Below are positions 8,475 through 16,470 of a DNA stretch of 37,799 nt, piece after piece. The stretch's first letter is position 1, and each line of letters starts with the position of its first letter. Source of the DNA: an uncultured Chloroflexota bacterium. Its GTDB lineage: Bacteria > Chloroflexota > UBA11872 > UBA12225. Under the pieces are notes generated by a model. The model worked only from the letters and a program-made list of their open reading frames with translations, had not been told where the DNA came from and did no database searches. The position numbers were made by a program, and so were the translations under genes. Location: positions 1 through 37,799 of the forward strand of contig CADCTC010000216.1 of NCBI GenBank assembly GCA_902805635.1, read 5' to 3'.

Positions 8475-8924
8475 TCAGCGAGACACCAGACGATGGACCA
8501 GACGCTCCAGCGCCACCGCGGGATCGGTGCATAGGCCAGCATGGACGGGAGAAGTCTGAATGACGGTGTTGCGCGGAGCGACGAGCCAGTTGAACCGCTG
8601 CGACTGCGTGAGCCGGCCAATGGCTCCGGTGCCTGGGCCGCCGGCGCACACGCGCGGGATACTAGCCAGGTGGCGCTCCACGTCCGTTACGTCGAGGTCC
8701 GGCGCGAGCACGGCCAGGCGCGCCGAGTCCAGCGCAAGCCGTGCTTCCAGGAAGTCGCGCGTGCGGCAGAAGAGGATGATGCCTGCGTTGACAAACTCCT
8801 CGCGCTCCACCCGCGGCGCGACCCGCACGATCGCGTAGTCGAACGTGGCACGGGGCGGCCCATCCGCCGCCGGCGTCGCCGCCGCTGACGAAGATGCTTC
8901 CGGCGCGTCGGAGGTCTCTGCCAT
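8475..8924 (-). CDS. DUF3037 family protein
   Basis: A 149-residue protein matching DUF3037 from about residue 28: FDYAIVRVAPRVEREEFVN, GIILFCRTRDFLEARL and, near the C-terminus, RFNWLVAPRNTVIQTSPV followed by HAGLCTDP. The first about 27 residues are a variable Ala/Ser/Pro tail. The biochemical role is unknown. It starts immediately after the HipA-like gene (stop at 8926-8928, ATG at 8924), an arrangement seen repeatedly for these two families, so the two products probably work together. No signal peptide or membrane segment is visible. Confidence 0.8.
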   Translation of the reverse strand: MAETSDAPEASSSAAATPAADGPPRATFDYAIVRVAPRVEREEFVNAGIILFCRTRDFLEARLALDSARLAVLAPDLDVTDVERHLASIPRVCAGGPGTGAIGRLTQSQRFNWLVAPRNTVIQTSPVHAGLCTDPAVALERLVHRLVSR

Positions 8925-8925
8925 C

Positions 8926-9729
8926 TCAGGCGCCCCCCTCTTCCTGGGTGCCGCGGGCGATTAACGCTGGGTCCAAGAACGGACGCGACGGCGTGAGGCG
9001 GTCCAGCAAGTAGGTGGCGTACGCGGCGCGGTGATCGTCGGGTGTGGCAAAGGCAGGGTCGTCCAGCCAGGTGTCCGGGATCAGCGCGACGATGCCGTGG
9101 ATCACCTCCGACGTGAGCAGCGTCGCGCACGCAGCGTCGGCCCGCCGCAGCGCCTCCGGCGTGGTGTAGGGCAGCAAGACGTGGTCGGCGACCTGCGGGA
9201 ATGCGTTACGCGCCGCCTCGGTGTACGGCCCGCCGCCATGGTGGAAGTAGAGCGCCGCGCCGTGGTCGATGAGCCAGAGGTGGCGGTGCCAGGTCAGCAA
9301 GTTGACGTTGCGCGGCGTCCGGTCGACGTTGGTGACGTACGCGTCCAACCAGACGATTGCCGCCGCCAGGTCCGGATCGGGTGGCGACACCAGCGGATCG
9401 AACCCGAGCGCGCCCGGCAGGAAGTCTAGGCCGGCGTTGAGACCTTCGCTCGCTTCGATCAGCTTGCGGATCTCGTAGTCGGGCTCGGACCTGCCCAATA
9501 CAGGGTCCAGCTCAACGTAGACGATCTCCGGCACGCGCAGCCCCACCGGCGCCAGCGCGCGGGCGATCTCCCCCGACACCAGCTCCGCGATCAGGGCGCG
9601 CACGCCCTGGCCCGCGCCTCGGAACTTGAGCACGTAGAGGCCATCGTCGTCGGCTTCGACCAGGCCGGGCATGGAACCGCCCTGCCGGAAGGGCATGACA
9701 TAGCGGGTGGCGGCGACTGTGCGGATCAC
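8926..9729 (-). CDS. HipA-like kinase family protein
   Basis: A 267-residue protein with the reduced HipA/PI3-4-kinase-like fold. A lysine in LYVLKFRG (Lys35) would contact ATP, the catalytic loop TNVDRTPRNVNLL contains Asp136 and Asn141, and a metal-binding Asp155 sits in LIDHG. Classical HipA toxins phosphorylate glutamyl-tRNA synthetase and pair with a HipB antitoxin. Here there is no HipB; the partner gene is DUF3037. Calling it a toxin would be inference only. The GTG start at 9729 has no good Shine-Dalgarno and may be leaderless. Only about 18-27 nt separate it from the divergent TIM-barrel gene, so the promoters must overlap the opposite gene's 5' end. Confidence 0.78.
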   Translation of the reverse strand: MIRTVAATRYVMPFRQGGSMPGLVEADDDGLYVLKFRGAGQGVRALIAELVSGEIARALAPVGLRVPEIVYVELDPVLGRSEPDYEIRKLIEASEGLNAGLDFLPGALGFDPLVSPPDPDLAAAIVWLDAYVTNVDRTPRNVNLLTWHRHLWLIDHGAALYFHHGGGPYTEAARNAFPQVADHVLLPYTTPEALRRADAACATLLTSEVIHGIVALIPDTWLDDPAFATPDDHRAAYATYLLDRLTPSRPFLDPALIARGTQEEGGA

Positions 9730-9756
9730 GCTGCCATCAGTTGTACAGTGAGCGCC

Positions 9757-10635
9757 ATGGCAGCGGCACCATCACCGGCACCGGAAGCAGCTCCCCAGCT
9801 CGACCTGGGCATCATGACGCGGCACGTGGAGCGACCGACTGTCGAAGAGGTCGCTCGTGCGATCCGTGACCACGGACTGACGTGTGTGCAGCTCAGCCTG
9901 GAATCTGCCGGCCTGGAGCCGCTGCCCGAGCGGCTCGCCGAGATCGACGCGCGGCGAATCGCCGGCGTGTTCCGCGCGGCCGGTGTGCGCATCGCGGCCG
10001 TCTCGGGCACCTTCAACGTGCTCGACGAGGACCGGGCGCGACTGGACGACAACATGCAGCGCTTCGCGCGGCTGTGTGACGCGTGCGAATGGCTGGAGAC
10101 GCGCGTGGTGACCACCTGCACCGGCACGCGTAACGAGGACTCCATGTGGCGCGCCCACCCCGACAACCAGACCGCGGCGGCGTGGGACGAGCTGCTGGAG
10201 CGCACCGGCGAGATGGCACGCGCGGCGGAGCGGGCGGGAGTGGTGATGGCGTTCGAGCCGGAGACGGCAAACGTGGTGGACACGCTGGAGAAGGCGCAGC
10301 GCCTGATCGAGACAGTTGGCTCAGTGGCGGTGCGGGTGACCTTCGACCCGGCGAACTTCTTCTACCCGCGTGACCTGCCGCGCATGCGTGAAATGCTCGA
10401 AGAGGGGTTCCGGCGGCTCGGGCCGTACATCGCGCTGGCGCACGCCAAGGACGTGATCGCGCCGCCGGAGGGAAGCTCCCACTGCCGCTACGCCCCGGCC
10501 GGTCAGGGACTGCTCGACTACCCCACCTACCTGCGCCTGCTCCGCGCGTCCGGATATGCAAATGGATTGGTGATGCATAGCCTCTCCGAGCCCGACATCG
10601 CCGCCTGCACGGCGCACGTGCACCAGGCACTGTGA
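9757..10635 (+). CDS. Sugar phosphate isomerase/epimerase-type TIM-barrel protein
   Basis: A 292-residue xylose-isomerase-like TIM barrel. Characteristic strands and metal-ligand positions are visible: LDLGIMTRHV, CVQLSLES, VRIAAVSGTFNV, VMAFEPETANVVD (Glu), VRVTFDPANFFYP (Asp) and IALAHAKDV (His), then GLVMHSLSEPD near the end. Such proteins isomerise or epimerise keto-sugars or inositol derivatives with a divalent metal. The substrate is not predictable. ATG 9757 is chosen; an in-frame GTG at 9748 is an alternative and neither has a clear ribosome site. Its TGA stop overlaps the GTG start of the aldehyde:ferredoxin oxidoreductase gene by 4 nt, so the two are translationally coupled. Confidence 0.82.
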   Translation: MAAAPSPAPEAAPQLDLGIMTRHVERPTVEEVARAIRDHGLTCVQLSLESAGLEPLPERLAEIDARRIAGVFRAAGVRIAAVSGTFNVLDEDRARLDDNMQRFARLCDACEWLETRVVTTCTGTRNEDSMWRAHPDNQTAAAWDELLERTGEMARAAERAGVVMAFEPETANVVDTLEKAQRLIETVGSVAVRVTFDPANFFYPRDLPRMREMLEEGFRRLGPYIALAHAKDVIAPPEGSSHCRYAPAGQGLLDYPTYLRLLRASGYANGLVMHSLSEPDIAACTAHVHQAL

Positions 10636-12506
10636 CGGAGCTATCCGGCTACACCGGGCGGCTGCTGCGGGTGGACCTGGCGCGCGGTGAAGCGTGGGCG
10701 GAGCAGATCGAGCCGGAGGCACTGCGTCTGACGCTGGGCGGCGTCGGCCTGGGCACGTACTTGCTGCTGCGCTACTGCCCGCCAGGTGTCGATCCGCTGG
10801 CGGCCGAGGCGCCACTGCTGTTCGTCACCAGTCCGCTGGTGGGGACGGCGGTGACGACGACGGCCAAGTACGCCGTGCTGGCTAAGTCGCCACTGACGGG
10901 GTTCATCGGCGACTCACTCTCCAGCAGTCACCTGGCGCTGGAGCTGAAGCGCACCGGGTACGACGCACTGGTCATCAGCGGCGCGTGCGCCGGGTGGCAG
11001 TACCTGGTGGTGACCGACGACCTGTCGCAGCCGGTGGCGCTGCGCGACGCGTCACACCTGCTGGGACTGGGGACATGGCCGACCGAGCGCGCAGTACGAG
11101 GGGAGCTGGCGGGGCGCGGGCTGGCCGGCGCGCGCACCGCGGTGATCGGGCCGGCCGGGGAGCACGGCGTGCTCTACGCCACCATCTCCAACGACGGCCG
11201 TCATGCCGGACGCTGCGGCACGGGCGCGGTGATGGGCAGCAAGCGGCTCAAGGCTATCGCTGTCAGAGGGCGACAGCCAGTGCGGGTGGCGCAGCCGGAG
11301 CGGCTGCGAGCAGCCAATGGGCGACTGATCGAGCGCAGCCAGGGTCCGGCGACGGCCAAGTACCGGCAGATCGGCACTCCCGCCAACCTGCTGGTGTTCG
11401 ACCGGCTGGGCGTGCTGCCGGCGCGCAACTTCAGCGCGTCCACCTTTGAAGGCTCAGACGCGCTCAGTGGCGAGGAGCTGCTGCGCACGCACCATGCCCA
11501 GCGCGTGGGCTGCGCCAGCTGCACCATCGGCTGCGAGCACCTGTACAAGACGATGGACGCGGGTCCTGAGGTGCAGACGCGCCTGGAGTACGAGAGTCTC
11601 TTCGCGCTGGGCCCGCTGATCGGCGTAGGCGACCCGAACGTGGTGCTGCGCCTGGCGCGGCAGTGCGACGAGCTTGGCCTGGACACGATCAGCGCGGGCG
11701 GCACGATTGCTTGGGCCATGGAGAGCGCCGAGCGCGGCCTGCTCGGCGGTCCGGAGGGCGCGGACGCGCTGCGCTTCGGCGGCGCAGAGGCGCTGCCGGG
11801 ACTGCTCGACGCTATCGCGCACCGTCGTGGGGCATTGGGAGACTTGCTGGCCGATGGGTCCCGACGCGCGGCTGCACGGCTCGGCGGTGGGAGCGAGGCG
11901 TGGGCGATGCACGTCAAGGGGCTTGAGCTGCCGGGCTACGAGCCGCGCGGCCTGAAGACGCTGGCCCTGGGTCTGGCAGTCACGCCACGCGGCGCGTGCC
12001 ACAACCGCATCTCTTCCTACGAGGTGGATTTCTCCGGCGAGGTGGACCGCTTCACAGCGGCGCTGGACCGCGGGCAGATGGCGGCCGATTCGGAAGACCG
12101 GGCCGCTGTGCTGGACTCGCTGATCGTGTGCAAGTTCATCCGCAAGTGCTTCGAAGACTTCTACGCGGAGGCGGCCGAGCTGTACGAGCACGTGACCGGC
12201 TGGGCCACCAGCGGCGAGGACCTGCGCGAGGCGGGAAAGCGGATCAACCTCTTGAAGAAGCTGTTCAACGTACGCGAAGGCTGGACGCGCGCCGATGACA
12301 CGCTGCCGCCGCGCGTGCTCGACGAGCCGCTGGCCGACGGTGCAGGCGCAGGCGAGCGCCTGACCCGGGCACAGCTGGACCTGATGATCGGGGGCTATTA
12401 CGACGCGCGTGGGTGGACGGTGGATGGCAAGGTGCCGGACGAGGCGTTGCGTGAGCTTGCAGGGCTAGACGTGGCGGTGGCCGGTCTCCCAGCAGCGTCC
12501 GGGTGA
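10632..12506 (+). CDS. Aldehyde:ferredoxin oxidoreductase family protein
   Basis: A 624-residue tungsten/molybdenum bis-pterin enzyme that oxidises aldehydes (or a related substrate) and passes electrons to ferredoxin. The N-terminal domain (GRLLRVDLARGE, LGGVGLGTYLLLRY, SPLTGFIGDS) is typical. The [4Fe-4S] ligands are Cys294, Cys297 and Cys301 in CASCTIGC, plus Cys500 in DSLIVCKF. Length is normal for the family. The GTG start at 10632 overlaps the stop of the TIM-barrel gene (GTGA), so the enzyme is probably made with the isomerase and may act on its product. No pterin-cofactor or ferredoxin genes are adjacent. The C-terminal residues after about 600 are divergent. Cytoplasmic. Confidence 0.9.
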   Translation: MTELSGYTGRLLRVDLARGEAWAEQIEPEALRLTLGGVGLGTYLLLRYCPPGVDPLAAEAPLLFVTSPLVGTAVTTTAKYAVLAKSPLTGFIGDSLSSSHLALELKRTGYDALVISGACAGWQYLVVTDDLSQPVALRDASHLLGLGTWPTERAVRGELAGRGLAGARTAVIGPAGEHGVLYATISNDGRHAGRCGTGAVMGSKRLKAIAVRGRQPVRVAQPERLRAANGRLIERSQGPATAKYRQIGTPANLLVFDRLGVLPARNFSASTFEGSDALSGEELLRTHHAQRVGCASCTIGCEHLYKTMDAGPEVQTRLEYESLFALGPLIGVGDPNVVLRLARQCDELGLDTISAGGTIAWAMESAERGLLGGPEGADALRFGGAEALPGLLDAIAHRRGALGDLLADGSRRAAARLGGGSEAWAMHVKGLELPGYEPRGLKTLALGLAVTPRGACHNRISSYEVDFSGEVDRFTAALDRGQMAADSEDRAAVLDSLIVCKFIRKCFEDFYAEAAELYEHVTGWATSGEDLREAGKRINLLKKLFNVREGWTRADDTLPPRVLDEPLADGAGAGERLTRAQLDLMIGGYYDARGWTVDGKVPDEALRELAGLDVAVAGLPAASG

Positions 12507-12542
12507 CGCACGGCACTTACGCGTGCAGCCCTGCAAGCTGGG

Positions 12543-14594
12543 CTATGACAGCGTGCCGTTGCGCCGCGCGTCACGAATTCGGATGTACGCCTGGCGGGGA
12601 GACCGGTCCGGATTGAGCAAGCTGAACCAGTAAGGAGCGCCGCTGGGGGAGTTCCAGGTCACGGTGGCATAGTCCAAGTTGAAGACAGTGGCGCCGAGCA
12701 GCCAAGGGTAGTTGCCATTGGCGATCCGCAGCGCGTTCACAAGGTATTCAGCACGCCGATCGGCGGGGAGCTCCATCCACTCGTACGGTCCCTGCTGTTG
12801 CGCAGTCTGCTCGAGCGTGCTCATCTCGGTGACGAGGGCGCGCTTGCCTCCGTCGCCGTTGCGCTCCATGATGGCTCGGTAGAGCTCAACCACACGGAAA
12901 CACATCGGCAGGCACTCATGTCCGGTCTCGGCGGGAAAGTTACCCAGGTATCCGTGCATACCCAGCACATCGAAGTGATCCTTGGCGCCGGCCCGATAGA
13001 AGGCGTCCAGCCAGTCCACATCTTCCATGGTGCCGAACAACCCGCCAGTGCGCTGCGAGACGGCCGCGGAGACCACCTTTACGCTGGAGTCACCGCGCTT
13101 GGCTCCCCGATTCGCAGCAACGAGCTGCCGAACATACGCCGCGGGATCGACGGGGCTAGTGCCCCACTCCGCGGGGAGATTGGGCTCATTGAAGACCTCC
13201 ACGAACTCAACCGTGCCCGGGGCGAACTCACGCGCGTAGCGCAATACTTCGTACAGGTAGCTCTCGAGATCGGCAGGGCTGACGCGATGTACGGCGCCGC
13301 CGGCCCAGTCGGGCGGCTCGTCCAGTCGCAGGATCACTTTCAGTCCCGCTCCACGCGCCGCAGCCAGTACGTTGGTCAGGTCATTAGCGGTGGTCTGGCC
13401 GTACTGGTTCTTGGTCTTGAAGAGGAACTCGCCCTTACGCGGCTCCACGCGCTGCCAGGCCACGTATCCGGACATGTGAGTGAAGCCTGCCTCCTTGGCG
13501 CGCGGCGCGTTGGCCAGGTCTGCCACCAGCGTGCCGTAGACGAACTGCCCACCCGGGCGTGGTGGCCGGATGGCGAAGGCTGTGGGTGTAGCGGCCGCGG
13601 CTACCGCGGGCGAAGCCGGGGCGGCTACGGGTGGTGACGCAGGGGCTGGTGCAGGAGCCGCAGGAGCCGCAGGAGCCGCAGGAGCCGCAGGAGCCGCAGG
13701 AGCCGCAGGAGCCGCAGGAGCCGCAGGAGCCGCAGACACTGGGGAGCCGGCGGAGGGGGGACGCTCGCCGCGCGGGCGGAAGGCGCCTGTGAAATCGGTG
13801 CCAGGCACACCCCCGCGGCCCTCTGAACGGTACAGGCTGCTGCCGCTCGCCTGCGCTTCCAGGTCCTGCGGCAGGTTCTCGCCGGTGACGATCGCCTTCA
13901 GATAGTCGGCGAGTAGCAAGCCTTGCGTGCAGGCGCAGGCAGTGTCGTAATGCATGATGCCGCGCTGGAAGCGCTGGTAGATGAAGCCGCTGTTAGCGGG
14001 GTCGCGCTGCGGGTGGCTAGTGGGTAGTCCCCACAACTCAAGATTGAGCAGCGGCAGTAGCGCGGGATTCCCTTCTCCGTTGGGAAACGCATCTTCCAGC
14101 TGAACTGTGCTCAGGAAGGTGGCCAGGAATGCCACCGGCTCGCCTTCAAACTCATCGGGGGCATTGGCACGCACGAACTCCACGGCACGTGATGCGTAGT
14201 CTAGCTCGCCTGCAACTGGAGCTCCCTGAAGCACATCCGGATCGGCGGCGGGGAAGGTGCTGCCGTTGATGCGCGTGTAGGGCAGCAACTCGCCGTCAAG
14301 CAGGTTGAGGGTAGCCACACCGCCGCCAGCGCACTGCTGCGCCACGACGCGCTGGAAGAACTGGCTTAGGCAGCCAAGGAACGGGAACGCGTTGCTAATG
14401 GGGTACCCGAACGTGCGGACGCCGCCGCGGCGCTGGAAGAAATCCCAGAATTGGTCCGCCTCCACGCGGTAGCCGGTTTCTGTGAACAGACGCGGATCGG
14501 ACTGCCCAGCGACCGGGCGGACACCGCCGAAGGGCAGCAGCGGCACGAGCAGCATCGCCGCGGTGAGGGTGAGGCGCGCGAGTGCGTTTCTCAT
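12543..14594 (-). CDS. Secreted glycoside-hydrolase-like protein with Ala-Ala-Pro linker
   Basis: A 683-residue exported protein. A signal peptide covers residues 1-30 (ending near VAGQ). Residues about 35-260 form a domain with FTETGYRVEADQFWDFFQRRGGVRTF-like repeats (FGYPIS, QFFQR) recurrent in secreted Chloroflexi-type proteins. An Ala/Pro linker follows (about 285-340). The C-terminal half is a clan-A TIM barrel: GAGLKVILRLDEPPDW, VEFVEVFNEPN with acid/base Glu470, and LVTEMST with candidate nucleophile Glu590, 120 residues apart as expected. Substrate unknown. It lies 69 nt downstream of the sigma-factor gene on the same strand, so it may be the output gene of that operon. Upstream promoter and stress control are inferred only. 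Confidence 0.75.
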   Translation of the reverse strand: MRNALARLTLTAAMLLVPLLPFGGVRPVAGQSDPRLFTETGYRVEADQFWDFFQRRGGVRTFGYPISNAFPFLGCLSQFFQRVVAQQCAGGGVATLNLLDGELLPYTRINGSTFPAADPDVLQGAPVAGELDYASRAVEFVRANAPDEFEGEPVAFLATFLSTVQLEDAFPNGEGNPALLPLLNLELWGLPTSHPQRDPANSGFIYQRFQRGIMHYDTACACTQGLLLADYLKAIVTGENLPQDLEAQASGSSLYRSEGRGGVPGTDFTGAFRPRGERPPSAGSPVSAAPAAPAAPAAPAAPAAPAAPAAPAAPAPAPASPPVAAPASPAVAAAATPTAFAIRPPRPGGQFVYGTLVADLANAPRAKEAGFTHMSGYVAWQRVEPRKGEFLFKTKNQYGQTTANDLTNVLAAARGAGLKVILRLDEPPDWAGGAVHRVSPADLESYLYEVLRYAREFAPGTVEFVEVFNEPNLPAEWGTSPVDPAAYVRQLVAANRGAKRGDSSVKVVSAAVSQRTGGLFGTMEDVDWLDAFYRAGAKDHFDVLGMHGYLGNFPAETGHECLPMCFRVVELYRAIMERNGDGGKRALVTEMSTLEQTAQQQGPYEWMELPADRRAEYLVNALRIANGNYPWLLGATVFNLDYATVTWNSPSGAPYWFSLLNPDRSPRQAYIRIRDARRNGTLS
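13651..13731. repeat. Nine tandem copies of a 9-bp unit (GCAGGAGCC)
   Basis: Nine perfect, uninterrupted copies of GCAGGAGCC encode the Ala-Ala-Pro linker of the secreted glycosidase-like protein on the opposite strand. Copy-number change by slippage would keep the reading frame and only alter linker length. Confidence 0.95.
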
Positions 14595-14663
14595 CAGCGG
14601 GCGGCCAATGCACGTCGCGAGCCAGGAGCGCTGAGGTGGCCTGGGTGGCCCTGCCGGTGGGGC

Positions 14664-15737
14664 TCAGCGGAACGGCCGGGGCCTGGGTGCTCCAACGTAG
14701 ACCGGGGCCTCGTCTAGTTCCGGCAGCGCCACCGCAAGCAACGCGGCGCTCCGGATGTGTGCGGTGACGGCGGCCGGCGCGTCTGGGGCACTGTCCGCAC
14801 AGGCCAGGAAGAGGTGGCGCTGGAGCGCGCGGTAGGTGTCCTGTACCTCCGTGAGGGCGCGGCGGCAGCGTCCACACTGCGCCAGGTGACGCGTGAGTGC
14901 CGAGAACACCGCACGCGGCAGATCGCCACGCGGGAAGAAAGACAACTCTTCCTCGATACTCGGGCAGGCGGGGTAGCTCTCACCAGGTGCGACGGCGCCA
15001 GAAAGGTCACCCGCCAGATCATGGTCCTCGTCCATCGTCGCGGCGTCTCCCGCAGCTAGCGTCTCTGCGCCACTTCTACCGAGGGTAGAGAAACCATCGC
15101 CGCTCGCCGGCAACATGCCGGCGGGACTGCCGGCGTAGGACTCGCCCGATTCAGGATCGATCCACCCAAGATCCTCATATGCGGCGCGGAAGCCGCGGCG
15201 CGCACGGACCAGGAGCATGCGGACGGCATCGGCGGACTTGCCGACCATCTCGCCAATCTCGGCGCAGGTGTACCCGGCCCAAGCGTAGAGCAGCAGGCAG
15301 CTGCGCTGGGCAAGCGGCAGCTGCGCCAGCGCGTGCTGAACCTGGTCGCGCCGCACCACCTCGTCCTCCAGGCTGCGACCCGACGCCAGTGGCGTCTCGG
15401 ACCAAGCGGCTCGCGAGGCAACCGCCGACGGCGACGACGCGGAAGGCAGCAAAGGTGACCAGTGGATCAGCTGCCGGCGCCGGTAGTGCTGACGCGCGAG
15501 GTTGGTGGCGATGCGAAAGAGCCAGGCAGGGACGTCCGAACCGTGGCTCAGACGCGGCAGCGCCAGGTACGCACGGAGGAACGTCTCCTGCGCGAGCTCC
15601 GCGCCCACGTCGGCGTCGCCCACCAGCCGGGTCAGGTAGCGCCGCACGGCCACATAGTGGCTGTCTACCAGGGCGCCGAAGACACGGTGATCTCGGGCCC
15701 TGAGCAGAACGATGGAGAGGTCCCCGGCCGCGATCAT
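14664..15737 (-). CDS. ECF-type RNA polymerase sigma factor with fused C-terminal zinc-finger (zf-HC2-like) region
   Basis: A 357-residue sigma factor. Region 2 spans about 20-95 (FGALVDSHYVAVRRYLTRLVG, AQETFLRAYLAL, WLFRIATNLARQHYRRR). Region 4 spans about 133-185 (ALAQLPLAQRSCLLLYAWAGY, EIGEMVGKSADAVRMLLVRARRG). A tail of over 150 residues follows. It contains H-x3-C-x2-C (His284, Cys288, Cys291 in HLAQCGRC), the motif of ZAS anti-sigma zinc fingers. Sensor and sigma factor may therefore be in one chain, with the tail folding back until a redox or metal signal releases it. The ATG at 15737 overlaps the stop of the AAA gene (ATGA), showing translational coupling. The secreted glycosidase-like gene follows 69 nt downstream. 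Confidence 0.82.
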   Translation of the reverse strand: MIAAGDLSIVLLRARDHRVFGALVDSHYVAVRRYLTRLVGDADVGAELAQETFLRAYLALPRLSHGSDVPAWLFRIATNLARQHYRRRQLIHWSPLLPSASSPSAVASRAAWSETPLASGRSLEDEVVRRDQVQHALAQLPLAQRSCLLLYAWAGYTCAEIGEMVGKSADAVRMLLVRARRGFRAAYEDLGWIDPESGESYAGSPAGMLPASGDGFSTLGRSGAETLAAGDAATMDEDHDLAGDLSGAVAPGESYPACPSIEEELSFFPRGDLPRAVFSALTRHLAQCGRCRRALTEVQDTYRALQRHLFLACADSAPDAPAAVTAHIRSAALLAVALPELDEAPVYVGAPRPRPFR

Positions 15738-16318
15738 GGCGTGCGACGCCTCATCATCTGTGCTACCCGGTCGTTCTGCGCCGCCGTCAAGAGACTAAAG
15801 GTCACGGTTTCAGCTACGTCCCTAAGCGACGAGAGCGAGGAAGGCGACCGACCGCCAGGGCTGGTGGTGCTCGTCATCACTAGCAGGGTATCGCGAAAGC
15901 TGGCGACGCGTCCGCCGGCGCTCATCAGCTGGCCGTCGCGCAAGAGCCGCCGCAACACGTCCAGCGCGTCGGGGCGGGCCTTGTGAACCTCGTCCAGCAG
16001 AACCACCTGGCGCGGGCGGCTACGCACCGCCGCGGTGAGATCACCGTCCACCGCACGCGCGGCGTACTCACCCATGTCCAATCGCGTGAACGCGTCCTTG
16101 GAGCCGAAGAGCAGCTCCGCGAGGGAACGCGCCAGCAGCGTCTTGCCAACGTGCACCGGGCCGAGGAAGAGGAAGCCCATAGCGGGCCCCTCGGCGCGGC
16201 TCGGAGAGACCCAGCCGCGGACAGCACGGGCCACGGCGGCGAGCACGTGCTCCTGGCCGACGATGCGCCGCCGTAGCTGCTCTTCAAGATCGGCCACCGG
16301 GAATACCGCTGGAAGCAC
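15734..16318 (-). CDS. ClpB/ClpA-type single AAA+ domain protein
   Basis: About 194 residues resembling the second AAA+ domain of ClpB: EEQLRRRIVGQEHVLAAVARAV, a Walker A variant GPVHVGKT (normally GPTGVGKT), LARSLAELLFGSKDAFTRLDMGEY, Walker B VVLLDEVHKA and FRDTLLVMTST. The 'GAPPGYVGYEEGGQ' pore-loop segment is missing, and nothing corresponds to the arginine finger or sensor-2 domain, so unfoldase activity is doubtful. Only GTG codons (16318 or later) offer starts in the native part; the frame stays open into the IS element as far as 16525. An IS701-family element begins about 100 nt upstream and separates the gene from its likely promoter at 18315-18359. It overlaps the ECF sigma gene by 4 nt. 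Confidence 0.65.
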   Translation of the reverse strand: MLPAVFPVADLEEQLRRRIVGQEHVLAAVARAVRGWVSPSRAEGPAMGFLFLGPVHVGKTLLARSLAELLFGSKDAFTRLDMGEYAARAVDGDLTAAVRSRPRQVVLLDEVHKARPDALDVLRRLLRDGQLMSAGGRVASFRDTLLVMTSTTSPGGRSPSSLSSLRDVAETVTFSLLTAAQNDRVAQMMRRRTP

Positions 16319-16416
16319 CGCAGCAACGGATGCTGCCGGCGCCGTGAGGACGACCGGCGCCAGCGCTATGGCTGCGCCAGTTTGAACCGCTGTGCGCCGC
16401 CTGGTCCGCTGCTTAG

Positions 16417-16432
16417 TACTACAGCGACACTT
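16417..16432 (+). repeat. Left terminal inverted repeat of the IS701-family element
   Basis: TACTACAGCGACACTT, an exact reverse complement of the right end at 18295-18310. With the adjoining TAG of the target tetramer, identity extends to 19 bp. Confidence 0.95.
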
Positions 16433-16470
16433 TGTTCGTGGATGCGGCACCCTTACTGGGGAGGAGTGCC

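Noticed and set aside
12507..12560. Inverted ACGGCAC/GTGCCGT sequence between the convergent AOR and glycosidase genes as a terminator
   Set aside because: The arms are 7 bp and over 35 nt apart, and one lies in coding sequence; too weak to annotate.
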